A stretch of 64,000 bases of DNA from Streptomyces viridochromogenes (GCF_001270495.1 NZ_LGUR01000204.1:1-64000); one strand, 5' to 3'; positions 8,509 to 16,964 are shown, numbered from the stretch's first letter. The notes: generated by a model not told the origin, from the sequence alone. Made by a program: numbers and translations.

Positions 8509-9846
8509 ATGACCAAGCATTACGGTTATGCCCTGCTTTCGGGGGTTATCGCCCTGATCGTGGCGGTTTCGACCGCCATATACGTCGGAGTCGCCTCCGA
8601 CACCGGCAGTGCCACGGAAAGGAGCGCCCCCGCCAGGGAAGGCGCCCCACGCAACCCCGCCGCGCCCGCCTCCACCGGCATCTGGGTCGGCGCCTGGTCC
8701 GCCTCGCCGGTCGGCGCCGAGCCCGGCACCGAGGTCGAGGGCCTGGCGGGCCGTTCGGTGCGCAACGTCGTGCACACGAGCGTCGGCGGCACCAGCGTCC
8801 GGATCACGCTGTCCAACCTCTACGGCCAGTCCGCGCTCACCCTCACGCACGCGTCGATCGCCGTCGCCGCCGGCACCGGGACCGCGGCGGCGATCGCGGA
8901 CACCATGCGGCGGCTGACCTTCGGCGGCAACGCCACGATCGTCATCCCGCCCGGGCAGCAGGTGCTGAGCGACGCCGTGCGCCTCGCGATCCCCGCGGAC
9001 ACCGACATCCTGGTCACCACGTTCTCCCCCACCCCGTCCGGCCCGGTGACCTTCCACCCGCACGCGCGCCAGACCAGCTACGTCGCCGAGGGCGACCTCA
9101 CCGAGGACGCGACCGGCGTGGCGTACACGGGGAAGGTCGGGTCCTGGCGCTACCTGACCGCGCTGGACGTCCTCAGCAACGAGTCCGACGGTACGGTCGT
9201 GGTCTTCGGCGACTCCCTGACCGACGGCATCACGTCCACCGAGAACGCCAACCGCCGCTGGACGGACGTCCTCTCGCGCCGGCTGCGCGCGGCGGTCGCG
9301 GCCGGCCAGGACGTGCCGCGCTACAGCGTCGTGAACCAGGGCATCAGCGGCAACCAGATCCTCGCCAGCGGCCGCGGCCGCCCCGCGGACAACCAGGCCG
9401 GCGTCGGCCGCTTCCACCGCGACGTCCTCTCCCGTACGAACGTCAAGGTCGTCGTCATCGACCTCGGCGTCAACGACATCCTGCGCAATCCGAAACTCGC
9501 CGACCCGGACCGCATCCTCAACGGCCTGCGCGCCCTGGTCCGCCAGGCCCACGCCCGCGGCCTCAAGGTCATCGGCGCGACCCTGATGCCCTTCCAGGGC
9601 CACCGCGGCTACACCGACGCCCGCGAGAACGTGCGCCAGCAGATCAACGCCCAGATCCGCGCCGGCAAGGTCTTCGACGCGGTCGTCGACTTCGACGAGG
9701 CCCTGCGGGACCCGTACAACCCCCGCAAGTTCCGACCCGACTACGACTCGGGCGACCACCTCCACCCGAGTGACAGGGGCTACGAACGGATGGGCGAAAG
9801 CTTCAACCTCCAGGACCTGAAGGGGGCGGCCCCGGCGAAGCTGTAG
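8509..9846 (+). CDS. Secreted SGNH/GDSL-family hydrolase
   Basis: 445 aa with an N-terminal signal anchor (YALLSGVIALIVAVSTAIYVGVA). An N-terminal beta domain (WVGAWSASPVG...VRNVVHTSVGGTSVRI) precedes the catalytic domain. Block I is VFGDSLTDG with nucleophile Ser236. The Gly of block II is in NQGISGNQIL, the Asn of block III is in DLGVNDIL, and Asp/His of block V are in DHLHPSDRGYERM. Members are esterases or carbohydrate deacetylases; this two-domain form is common in actinomycete extracellular enzymes. The substrate is unknown. GAGGAGAC upstream supports the ATG. Confidence 0.9.
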   Translation: MTKHYGYALLSGVIALIVAVSTAIYVGVASDTGSATERSAPAREGAPRNPAAPASTGIWVGAWSASPVGAEPGTEVEGLAGRSVRNVVHTSVGGTSVRITLSNLYGQSALTLTHASIAVAAGTGTAAAIADTMRRLTFGGNATIVIPPGQQVLSDAVRLAIPADTDILVTTFSPTPSGPVTFHPHARQTSYVAEGDLTEDATGVAYTGKVGSWRYLTALDVLSNESDGTVVVFGDSLTDGITSTENANRRWTDVLSRRLRAAVAAGQDVPRYSVVNQGISGNQILASGRGRPADNQAGVGRFHRDVLSRTNVKVVVIDLGVNDILRNPKLADPDRILNGLRALVRQAHARGLKVIGATLMPFQGHRGYTDARENVRQQINAQIRAGKVFDAVVDFDEALRDPYNPRKFRPDYDSGDHLHPSDRGYERMGESFNLQDLKGAAPAKL

Positions 9847-9858
9847 CTGCAAGGCAAG

Positions 9859-9893
9859 CCCTCGGCCGGGCGAGCGCAGCGGCGGGCCGGGGG
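9859..9893. terminator. Hairpin between convergent genes
   Basis: CCCTCGGCC pairs with GGCCGGGGG (one G-U) around a 17-base loop. It sits between the stops of the SGNH hydrolase and the DUF1707 gene and could end both transcripts. There is no U-tract, as is usual in Streptomyces. Confidence 0.45.
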
Positions 9894-9897
9894 CGGC

Positions 9898-10719
9898 TCA
9901 GTCCTCGTCCCGCTCCCGGGCCGCGCGCCTGCCGTGCGGGTCGTGCGGGTCGTGCGTATGCCGCCACGCGTTCCGATGCTCCTCCAGCATCTCGCGGTGC
10001 GTCTCGTACTGCCCGTCCCGGATCGACTCCCGCAGTTCCCGCCGCTGTTCCCGGCGCGCCAGCTTCTCCCGCCGGCGCTCCTCGCGAAGCTCCAGGCGCT
10101 GTTCCCGCGTGCGCTTGCGCTCGACGCCGACGCCGCCCCAGAAGGCGAACCCGGTCACGATCACCCGGGGCGCGCCGGGATCCCCCGCGACCCCTTCCTC
10201 ACGGTGGTCGAAACTGCCCATGATCCCGATCCCGCGCACCACGACCTCGACGCCGGGCGGGACCACGATCTGCACCCCGCCCATGATCGCGACGCAGTTG
10301 ATCACGATCTCCCGGTCCGCGAAGTCGGCCTCCCGCAGATCGATCGTCCCGCCGCCCCAGAAGGCGACGCAGTCGAACCGCTTCGGCGCCGTCCACCGCC
10401 CCTTGCGCTGGAACTCCGACATCACGGCGACGCCCCACGTCGACGATCCCTCGCCGCCGACGATCCGCTCCGCCCAACTCACGTCCGAGCCACCGGACTT
10501 CTTGACCATGTCGACCTTCGGGACGGCCACGGCGCCGACGGGAAGGTCACGGGTCAGCGGTGCCAGTTCCCCGTACGTACGAGCCTTGTACGTGGCGTCC
10601 AGGCGTTCCTCGAACTCCTCCATGTCGAGACGGCCCTCAGCGAGGGCGTCCTGGAGGACCTCGGCGACTCGTTCACGATCGGCGTCGGAGGCGCGAAGCT
10701 CCGGGGCATCGTCGGTCAT
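9898..10719 (-). CDS. DUF1707 and LiaF-like C-terminal domain protein
   Basis: 273 aa. Residues about 9-60 form a DUF1707 domain (RASDADRERVAEVLQDALAEGRL...ERLDATYKARTYGELAPLTRDLP). Residues about 100-200 are a Gly/hydrophobic beta-repeat region like the LiaF C-terminal, cell-wall-active-antibiotic-response domain (VAFWGGGTIDLREADF, CVAIMGGVQIVVPPGVEV, GFAFWGGV). An Arg/Glu-rich coiled segment follows. No membrane helix is present, so it is probably cytoplasmic or membrane-associated through partners. LiaF-type domains suggest a role in envelope-stress signalling; this is inference. Confidence 0.8.
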   Translation of the reverse strand: MTDDAPELRASDADRERVAEVLQDALAEGRLDMEEFEERLDATYKARTYGELAPLTRDLPVGAVAVPKVDMVKKSGGSDVSWAERIVGGEGSSTWGVAVMSEFQRKGRWTAPKRFDCVAFWGGGTIDLREADFADREIVINCVAIMGGVQIVVPPGVEVVVRGIGIMGSFDHREEGVAGDPGAPRVIVTGFAFWGGVGVERKRTREQRLELREERRREKLARREQRRELRESIRDGQYETHREMLEEHRNAWRHTHDPHDPHGRRAARERDED

Positions 10720-10752
10720 ACACAGCAGCCTACGAGCTACCCCGCCCCGGGG

Positions 10753-11805
10753 CTACGAGATCGCCTTCCCGGCCTGCTCCGCCCGATCCGCCTTCTCGGC
10801 CTGCTCCGCGTACATCTTCGCGATCACGGCCTCGATGTCCGGCTCCCGCACCGACAGGTCCACCAGCGGATACTCCGCCGCGATCCGCGCCACCAGCACC
10901 GCGGCCGACTCGGCCGCCGGGAACGCCAGCCACTGCCGCGGCCCCTCCACCCTCACCACGCGCGCGGGCGCCGCCTCGATCGGCGGGAGCTCGCGCTCCA
11001 GGTCCACGACCAGGGTGCGCTCGCTCTCCCCCACCTCGTGCAGGCCGGCGAGCGGACCGTCGTACATCAGCCGCCCGTGGTCGATGACCATCACCCGTGA
11101 GCACAGCTGCTCGATGTCCTGGAGGTCGTGCGTGGTCAGCAGGACCGTCGTGCCGCGCTCGGTGTTCAACTCCCGCAGGAAGTCCCGGACTTTCGCCTTC
11201 GAGATGACGTCGAGCCCGATCGTCGGCTCGTCCAGGTACAGCACCTCGGGGTCGTGCAGCAGCGCCGCCGCGATGTCCCCGCGCATCCGCTGCCCGAGCG
11301 AGAGCTGACGCACCGGCACGTCCAACAGGGCGGACAGGTCGAGGAGTTCGACCAGGCGGTCGAGGTTGTGGCGGTACCGGGTGTCCGGGATGCGGTACAT
11401 GCGGCGCATCAGCTTGTACGAGTCGAGCAGCGGCAGGTCCCACCACAGGGTGGTGCGCTGGCCGAAGACCACCCCGATCCGGTGCGCGAGCCGGGTGCGC
11501 TCGCGGGACGGGTCGATGCCGGCGACGCGCAGCCGGCCCCCGCTGGGGGTCAGGATGCCGGTCAGCATCTTGATCGTGGTCGACTTGCCCGCGCCGTTCG
11601 GCCCGATGTAGCCCACCATCTCGCCGCGCGCCACGCTGAAGGAGATCGAGTCGACGGCCCGTACCCGCCGTCGCTCCCGCTTCAGGAAACCGGTCTTCTT
11701 GCGTACGTCGAAGACCTTCTCCACCCCGTCGAGTTCGATGAACGCTTCCGTGTCCTCCGCGCCCTCCATGGCCTCCATGGCCTCCATGGCCTCCTCGTCC
11801 TCCAT
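10753..11805 (-). CDS. ABC-2 type exporter, ATP-binding subunit
   Basis: 350 aa. The Walker A motif GPNGAGKST is at residues 68-76. The signature is LSLGQRMRGDIAAALL, Walker B is LYLDEPTIGLD and the switch is TTHDLQD. The C-terminal extension (LERELPPIEA...PDIEAVIAKMYAEQ) is typical of DrrA/NatA-like exporters. It is transcribed last, after two permease genes, and starts 8 bp after the stop of the preceding one. The start is ambiguous: ATGGAGGCC is repeated, so four in-frame ATGs are available, three of them preceded by a GGAGG-type sequence. The substrate cannot be predicted; drug or lipid export is typical. Confidence 0.9.
   Translation of the reverse strand: MEDEEAMEAMEAMEGAEDTEAFIELDGVEKVFDVRKKTGFLKRERRRVRAVDSISFSVARGEMVGYIGPNGAGKSTTIKMLTGILTPSGGRLRVAGIDPSRERTRLAHRIGVVFGQRTTLWWDLPLLDSYKLMRRMYRIPDTRYRHNLDRLVELLDLSALLDVPVRQLSLGQRMRGDIAAALLHDPEVLYLDEPTIGLDVISKAKVRDFLRELNTERGTTVLLTTHDLQDIEQLCSRVMVIDHGRLMYDGPLAGLHEVGESERTLVVDLERELPPIEAAPARVVRVEGPRQWLAFPAAESAAVLVARIAAEYPLVDLSVREPDIEAVIAKMYAEQAEKADRAEQAGKAIS
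11766..11805 (-). repeat. 9-bp tandem repeat carrying start codons and ribosome-binding sequence
   Basis: Read on the minus strand, ATGGAGGCC occurs three times in a row and a fourth ATGGAGG follows, coding Met-Glu-Ala. Each unit supplies an ATG and also a GGAGG seven bases before the next ATG. Confidence 0.85.
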
Positions 11806-11813
11806 CGTCTGCC

Positions 11814-12668
11814 CTAACTTCCCGTACTCCGATACGACCGCAGCCCGGCCCGCCACGCCAGACCGGCCAGCGCGCAGCACGCCACCGCCACCAGCGGCGA
11901 CGCGAAGGACGTCCACCGGGGCAGGTCGAGGGGATACGGCCGCTCCAGCACATAGGCGGCCGGCACCCAGTTGACGAAGGCGAGCGGCAGCATGAACGTC
12001 ACCCCGCGCACGAAGTCCTTCCCGAACACGGTCGGCGGGTACTGCAACAGCGTGGTGCCGCCGTACGTGAACGCGTTCTGCACCTCGGCGGCGTCCTGCG
12101 CCAGGAACTGGAAGGCCGCGCCGGCCACGAACAGTGCGCAGAAGATCACCCCGCCGCTGACCAGCATCACCGGCAGCAGCAGCACCTTCGCCGTGGTCCA
12201 GTCGACGTCGACGGTCAGCAGGCCCCAGCCCAGCACCAGCACACCCTGGGTGATCCGGCCCAGGCGGCGCAGCGCGAAGTGGTCCGCGGCGACCTGGGCG
12301 AGCACTGGGGCGGGCCGCACCAGCAGTATGTCGAAGGAGCCGTCGCGCATCCGGCGGCCCAGGACGTCCATCGAGCCGAACGTCAGGTCGGCGAGCCCGA
12401 ACGCCGTCGCCGACAGCCCGTAAAGGAAGGCGACCTCGGGCAGCGACCAGCCGCCCAGCGAGTCGACCTGCGAGAACATCAGCAGGATCGCCACGAAGTC
12501 CAGGCCGGTCACCAGCAGGTTGCCGAAGACCGTGACGACGAAGGAGGCGCGATAGGTCATGGACGAGCGGATCCACATCCCGGCGATCAGCCGGTAGGCC
12601 CGCAGCGCCTCACCCGCCCTGGACCCCCCGAAGGGCTCGGCCACCCTGCTCTCGGATGGATCAGCCAC
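11814..12668 (-). CDS. ABC-2 type exporter permease
   Basis: 284 aa with six predicted membrane helices (for example FVVTVFGNLLVTGLDFVAILLMF and LLLPVMLVSGGVIFCALFVAGAA). The motif VFGKDFVRGVTFMLPLAFVNWVPA identifies the ABC2_membrane_6 (DUF990) group, which works as a heteromeric pair with the next gene. It overlaps the upstream permease by 8 bp and is followed 8 bp later by the ATPase gene, so the three are translationally linked. The substrate is unknown. Confidence 0.87.
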   Translation of the reverse strand: MADPSESRVAEPFGGSRAGEALRAYRLIAGMWIRSSMTYRASFVVTVFGNLLVTGLDFVAILLMFSQVDSLGGWSLPEVAFLYGLSATAFGLADLTFGSMDVLGRRMRDGSFDILLVRPAPVLAQVAADHFALRRLGRITQGVLVLGWGLLTVDVDWTTAKVLLLPVMLVSGGVIFCALFVAGAAFQFLAQDAAEVQNAFTYGGTTLLQYPPTVFGKDFVRGVTFMLPLAFVNWVPAAYVLERPYPLDLPRWTSFASPLVAVACCALAGLAWRAGLRSYRSTGS

Positions 12669-13467
12669 CCTGCACCACCACCCGTCGCGTCGCCGCCGAC
12701 TGCACCAGCCGCCCGGCCGCCAGCAGCACCACCGCCCACGCCGCCTGGAAGGCGTACGCCCGCAGCGGGTCGGTCTCCCCCATCAGCACGTCCGCCGGCA
12801 TCTGGAGCTGCGCCGCCCACGGCAGCACGCGCACGATCTCGCCGAGGGCCCCCGGGAAGGCGTTCAGGGGCAGCACCATGCCGGAGAAGAAGATCCCCGT
12901 GATCATCAGGGCCTGGTTGACGCCCATGGCGTCCATGAGCCAGAACACGCTCAGGGCCGCCAGATAGCGGATCGCGAAGCTGACGACGGTCGCGAGCAGG
13001 AGCGTGACCACGAAGGCCGCCCAAGGGGTGACGTCCGTCGGCAGCGCCATCGGGAAGAAGACCGCGCCGAACACGAACGGGATCACGCCCCGGCCCAGCA
13101 TCTGGAACAGCGCCCGCCCCACGTCGCCCGCCAGCCACCACAGTTGGAGGTCGGCCGGCCGGTACAGGTCGACGGCGATATCACCGGTGCGGATACGCTC
13201 CATCAGGTCCTTCTCCGCACCGCCGCCCTGGATGGCCAGCGTCGCGTAGAGGCACTGCCCGAGCCACACATAGGTGACGGCCTGCGCCTGGTCGTAGCCG
13301 CCGAGATGCGGCTTCTCGTCCCACAGCGCCAGATACGTGTAGACGAGGATCACGCCGAAGACGGTGTTGGTGAAGATCCCGGCCGCCGTCGCCGCCCGAT
13401 AGGTCGCGTATCTTCTGAATCCGCCCACCGCGACGGCTAAGTACAACCGCCCCGAGCCCACATCCAC
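12661..13467 (-). CDS. ABC-2 type exporter permease with a TTA codon
   Basis: 268 aa from GTG 13467, which has an excellent GAGGAGG eight bases upstream; an upstream GTG at 13518 is possible but lacks that site. Six membrane helices are predicted (GIFTNTVFGVILVYTYLALW, VVTLLLATVVSFAIRYLAAL). IRTGDIAVDLYRPADLQLWW and GIFFSGMVLPLNAFP are typical of DUF990-like permeases. Codon 10 is TTA (bases 13440-13438), the only in-frame TTA I found in the window. By established Streptomyces biology this ties translation to the bldA tRNA. First gene of the exporter operon, divergent from the penicillin-binding protein gene. Confidence 0.87.
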   Translation of the reverse strand: MDVGSGRLYLAVAVGGFRRYATYRAATAAGIFTNTVFGVILVYTYLALWDEKPHLGGYDQAQAVTYVWLGQCLYATLAIQGGGAEKDLMERIRTGDIAVDLYRPADLQLWWLAGDVGRALFQMLGRGVIPFVFGAVFFPMALPTDVTPWAAFVVTLLLATVVSFAIRYLAALSVFWLMDAMGVNQALMITGIFFSGMVLPLNAFPGALGEIVRVLPWAAQLQMPADVLMGETDPLRAYAFQAAWAVVLLAAGRLVQSAATRRVVVQGG

Positions 13468-13699
13468 AGCCCTCCTCGCCCGCAGCACGACACCGGAGCG
13501 CAGGAGCCTAGTGCGCACGAGGCACGGCCTGCCAGCCGGTTTCCAGGACCGAACGGCACGAGAGTCTGCTCACTTTCCGCAGACACGCTCCGGTTTCCGG
13601 GAACGGAACGCCCGGTGCGAGAGTCTTCAGCAATGGGGGCGCAGTAGGCGTACGAGGCGTACGGGAACGTACGACGCGAAACAGGAGTCCGTGCACGAG

Positions 13700-16102
13700 A
13701 TGAGCGACGAGCCGCAGCCGCAGCCGCAGGCGCAGCAGCCGAACGAGAAGCCCAAGCGGCCGAAGAGGACGGGCTGGCGGCGGATCATCCCGACCTGGCG
13801 GATGGTGCTGGGCACCTTCGTCATCGGCGTCCTGCTGCTCGCCGGCCTGTTCTTCCTCGGCTACTCCATGGTCAAGATCCCGCCGGCCAACGCCCTCGCC
13901 ACCAAGCAGGCCAACGTCTATCTCTACGCGGACGGCTCCGTGATCGCCCGCGACGGCGAGGTCAACCGGGAGAACGTGACCCTCGCGCAGATGTCCAAGG
14001 ACGCCCAGCACGCGATCCTGGCCGCCGAGGACCGCGACTTCTACACCGAGTCCGCCATCGACCCCAAGGCGATGCTGCGCGCCGGCTGGAACACGGTCAC
14101 CGGCAAGGGCAAGCAGTCCGGTTCCACGATCACCCAGCAGTACGTGAAGAACTACTACCTGCGTCAGGAGCAGACCGTCACCCGCAAGGTGAAGGAGTTC
14201 TTCATCTCGATCAAGCTGGACCGCGAGAAGAGCAAGGACGAGATCCTGGAGGGCTACCTCAACACCAGCTTCTTCGGCCGTAACGCCTACGGCATCCAGG
14301 CCGCCGCCCAGGCCTACTACGGCATCGACGCCAAGGACCTCGACCCGGCCCGCGCCGCCTATCTGGCCGCGCTGGTCAACGCGCCCAGCGAGTACGACGT
14401 CGTCGCGCACCCGGAGAACAAGGGCGCGGCGGTGGCCCGTTGGAACTACGTGCTGGACGGCATGGTCACCAAGGGCTGGCTCAGCCAGTCCGAGCGGACC
14501 GGGCTGAAGTTCCCGATGCCGAAGGAGTCCGCGACGTCCACGGGGCTGTCCGGGCAGCGCGGCTACATCGTCCGGATCGTGCAGGACTACCTCATCCAGA
14601 ACAAGATCGTCGACAAGGACTCGCTCGCGCTCGGCGGCTACCGCATCACCACGACCCTCCAGAAGGACAAGCAGAACGCCTTCGTCGACGCGGTCAACGA
14701 CCAGCTGATGTCCAAGCTGGACAAGAAGAACAACAAGGTCGACAACTACGTCCGCGCGGGCGGCGCCTCCGTCGACCCGAAGACCGGCAAGGTCGTCGCG
14801 ATGTACAACGGCATCGACTACGTGAAGCAGTACACCCCGAACGCCACCCGCCGGGACTTCCAGGTCGGCTCCACCTTCAAGCCGTTCGTGTTCACCTCGG
14901 CCGTGGAGAACGGCTCGACCACGCAGGACGGCCGCCAGATCACCCCGAACACGATCTACGACGGCACCAACAAGCGCCCCGTGCAGGGCTGGACCGGGGG
15001 GACCTACGACCCCGAGAACGAGGACCAGCACTCCTACGGCGACATCACCGTCCGCTCGGCCACCAACAGCTCCGTCAACGCGGTGTACGCGCAGATGGCC
15101 GTCGACGTGGGCCCGGAGAAGGTGAAGGACACCGCGGTCGAGCTGGGCCTGCCCGAAAGCACCCCGGAGCTGTACCCCTCCCCGTCCATCGCGCTGGGCG
15201 TGGCCACCGCGAGCGTCCTCGACATGGCGGAGGCGTACGCGACGCTCGCCAATCACGGCAAGCACGGCACGTACACCATGATCGAGAGGGTCACCAAGGA
15301 CGGCGCCGACGTCATCGAGCTGCCGAAGCGCAAGACCGCCCAGGTCATCGGCCGCGAGGCCGCCGACACCACGACCTCCGTGCTGCAGAGCGTCGTCGAC
15401 GACGGCACCGCCACCGCGGCGCTGGCCGCCGGCCGCCCGGCGGCGGGCAAGACCGGTACGGCGGAGGAGGACACCGCCGCCTGGTTCGCCGGCTACACGC
15501 CCGACCTCGCCACCGTCGTCTCCGTCATGGGGCAGGACCCGGTCACGGCCAAGCACAAGTCGCTGTACGGCGTGATGGGCCTCGACCGCATCAACGGCGG
15601 TGGCGCGCCCACCGACATCTGGGCCCAGTACACGAAGACGGCGCTGAAGGGTAAGCCGGTCAGGGACTTCGACCTGGAGCTCCAGGAGGGCGCCGACCAG
15701 CCCCAGTACCCGACGACCGACCCGACCCAGGGCGACCCGGGCACCGGCGGCCAGGACAACGGCGGCACGACCGGGGACACGACCACGGGCGGTCAGGACA
15801 GCGAGGGCCAGACCGGCGGCGGTGAGACGCCGGGCCAGACGGACGGCGGCACGACGGGCGACACGACCGGCGGCACCGACACCGGAGGCACCACCGACGG
15901 CGGCACGACCGGCGACACGACGACCGGCGGCACCGACACCGGAGGCACCACCGACGGCGGCACCACGGGCGACACCTCCACCGGCGGGGCCGACACCGGC
16001 GGCAGTACGGGCGGCGACTCCTCCACCGGCGGCACGGACACCGGCGGCGGAGGGACGACGGGAACGTTGGGCGGGCCGACGGGCACGGTCCGCAGACAGT
16101 GA
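13700..16102 (+). CDS. Class A penicillin-binding protein (transglycosylase/transpeptidase)
   Basis: About 800 aa. A cytoplasmic Pro/Gln/Lys-rich tail is followed by one membrane helix (about 34-56). The GT51 glycosyltransferase domain has catalytic Glu110 in AAEDRDFY and GSTITQQYVKN at 141-151. The transpeptidase domain has Ser391/Lys394 (GSTFKP), SVN at 458-460 and KTG at 584-586. The enzyme polymerises and crosslinks peptidoglycan outside the membrane. From about residue 670 a Gly/Thr/Asp-rich tail made of degenerate repeats extends to the end, unusual in length and likely disordered. The start is ATG 13700 or GTG 13691; GGAG at 13684 fits neither perfectly. Divergent from the TTA-containing exporter operon. 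Confidence 0.93.
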   Translation: MSDEPQPQPQAQQPNEKPKRPKRTGWRRIIPTWRMVLGTFVIGVLLLAGLFFLGYSMVKIPPANALATKQANVYLYADGSVIARDGEVNRENVTLAQMSKDAQHAILAAEDRDFYTESAIDPKAMLRAGWNTVTGKGKQSGSTITQQYVKNYYLRQEQTVTRKVKEFFISIKLDREKSKDEILEGYLNTSFFGRNAYGIQAAAQAYYGIDAKDLDPARAAYLAALVNAPSEYDVVAHPENKGAAVARWNYVLDGMVTKGWLSQSERTGLKFPMPKESATSTGLSGQRGYIVRIVQDYLIQNKIVDKDSLALGGYRITTTLQKDKQNAFVDAVNDQLMSKLDKKNNKVDNYVRAGGASVDPKTGKVVAMYNGIDYVKQYTPNATRRDFQVGSTFKPFVFTSAVENGSTTQDGRQITPNTIYDGTNKRPVQGWTGGTYDPENEDQHSYGDITVRSATNSSVNAVYAQMAVDVGPEKVKDTAVELGLPESTPELYPSPSIALGVATASVLDMAEAYATLANHGKHGTYTMIERVTKDGADVIELPKRKTAQVIGREAADTTTSVLQSVVDDGTATAALAAGRPAAGKTGTAEEDTAAWFAGYTPDLATVVSVMGQDPVTAKHKSLYGVMGLDRINGGGAPTDIWAQYTKTALKGKPVRDFDLELQEGADQPQYPTTDPTQGDPGTGGQDNGGTTGDTTTGGQDSEGQTGGGETPGQTDGGTTGDTTGGTDTGGTTDGGTTGDTTTGGTDTGGTTDGGTTGDTSTGGADTGGSTGGDSSTGGTDTGGGGTTGTLGGPTGTVRRQ
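15732..16063 (+). repeat. Degenerate coding repeats in the penicillin-binding protein tail
   Basis: Short units encoding GGTTGDTT and GGTDTGGTTDGG recur over about 330 bp; the longest copies (about 15862-15960) repeat a unit of roughly 57 bp nearly exactly. The protein product is a Gly/Thr/Asp-rich, probably unstructured extracytoplasmic tail. Confidence 0.85.
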
Positions 16103-16123
16103 GCGCCGGGCGGCCGGCCCGGT

Positions 16124-16444
16124 TCAGTGCCCGCTGGTCGCCTTCAGCCCCACGACGGCGACCAGCAGCAGACTGACGAAGAAGATCCGCGCGGCGGTGA
16201 CCGGCTCCCCCAGCACCACCATGCCGACCACCGCCGCACCGGCCGCACCGATGCCCACCCACACGCCGTAGGCGGTGCCGATGGGCAGGGACCTCGCGGC
16301 GTACGACAGCAGGAGCATGCTGGCGACGATGCCGGCGCCGGTGAAGAGGCTGGGGACGAGGCGGGTGAAACCGTCGGTGTACTTCATGCCGACCGACCAG
16401 CCGACCTCCAGCAGACCGGCGACGACGAGCAGAACCCAGGCCAT
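16124..16444 (-). CDS. SMR-family guanidinium exporter (Gdx/SugE type)
   Basis: 106 aa, four membrane helices, the standard SMR size. The essential helix-1 Glu13 is in VAGLLEVGWSVG. LEVGWSVGMKYTDGF and LPIGTAYGVWVGIGA match the SugE/Gdx subgroup rather than EmrE. That subgroup exports guanidinium in exchange for protons. ATG 16444 is chosen because GAAAGG lies eight bases upstream; GTG 16453 is in frame. The mRNA leader contains a guanidine-III riboswitch (16478-16522), which independently supports the substrate. Convergent with the penicillin-binding protein gene. Confidence 0.9.
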   Translation of the reverse strand: MAWVLLVVAGLLEVGWSVGMKYTDGFTRLVPSLFTGAGIVASMLLLSYAARSLPIGTAYGVWVGIGAAGAAVVGMVVLGEPVTAARIFFVSLLLVAVVGLKATSGH

Positions 16445-16477
16445 GACGAGCACCTTTCGCGAAGACGGAAACCTGGC

Positions 16478-16522
16478 GGTGCGTCGTCTTTGCCTTCACC
16501 CGGTACGGCGCGTCTCGTCGGG
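16478..16522 (-). ncRNA. Guanidine-III (ykkC-III) riboswitch
   Basis: The minus-strand leader matches the Thermobifida fusca guanidine-III aptamer as I remember it. It has the ACGAG segment, GCGCCGUACC, the GGU turn and AAGACG.CGC in the same order and spacing. The short P1 stem is CCCG/CGGG here versus CCGG/CCGG there, a compensatory change. The pseudoknot GCGCCGU with ACGACGC has one mismatch. It ends 33 bases before the exporter start codon. By family knowledge, guanidine binding turns on expression of exporter or detoxification genes. Confidence 0.8.
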
Positions 16523-16552
16523 TCCTTCAAAACTAGCAAACGAAACGCAGAA

Positions 16553-16580
16553 GGGGCTGGCGACCAGAGTCACCAGCCCC
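16553..16580 (-). terminator. Terminator hairpin of the GroES-like gene
   Basis: GGGGCTGG pairs perfectly with CCAGCCCC around 12 bases, which include a GAC/GTC extension. It lies 27 bp after the stop of the GroES-like gene and just upstream of the riboswitch, so it would insulate the exporter. Confidence 0.6.
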
Positions 16581-16607
16581 TCCCAACCGTCGATTCCGAG
16601 GTAGAGC

Positions 16608-16964
16608 TCAGAGGTAGAGGCCGGTCGAGTCCTCGGACCCCTCGAACCGGTCCGCGGCCACGGCATGCAGATCGCGCTCACGCATGAGCACATACGCGAC
16701 CCCGCGCACCTCGACCTCGGCGCGGTCCTCCGGGTCGTACAGGACCCGGTCGCCGGTCTCCACGGTCCGTACGTTCTGCCCCACCGCGACGACCTCGGCC
16801 CAGGCCAGCCGACGGCCGACGGCCGCCGTGGCGGGGATCAGGATGCCGCCACCGGAACGCCGCTCACCCTCGCTCGTGTCCTGCCGCACGAGTACACGGT
16901 CGTGCAGCATCCGGATGGGCAGCTTGTCGTGCTGGCTGCTGTGCTCGTTTCTGTTGGCGCTCAC
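16608..16964 (-). CDS. GroES-like (Cpn10-fold) protein
   Basis: 118 aa from GTG 16964. The Cpn10 fold is visible: PIRMLHDRVLVRQDTSEGE, GGILIPATAAVGRR, AEVVAVGQNVRTVETGDRVLYDP and VRGVAYVLMRERDL. There is no groEL next to it and it differs from housekeeping GroES, so it may be a divergent co-chaperonin or a stand-alone protein. AGGT about nine bases upstream is the only ribosome-binding candidate. It lies 55 bp after the DUF3618 gene on the same strand. Confidence 0.8.
   Translation of the reverse strand: MSANRNEHSSQHDKLPIRMLHDRVLVRQDTSEGERRSGGGILIPATAAVGRRLAWAEVVAVGQNVRTVETGDRVLYDPEDRAEVEVRGVAYVLMRERDLHAVAADRFEGSEDSTGLYL

Noticed and set aside
10753..12576. A single 607-codon frame joining the exporter ATPase to upstream sequence
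   Set aside because: The upstream part is out of frame with the true permease gene. ATPase homology begins after ATG 11805.
13508..15556. 682-codon minus-strand open frame opposite the penicillin-binding protein
   Set aside because: The plus strand encodes a complete enzyme with all catalytic motifs. The antisense translation is Arg/Val/Leu/Asp repeats without domains.
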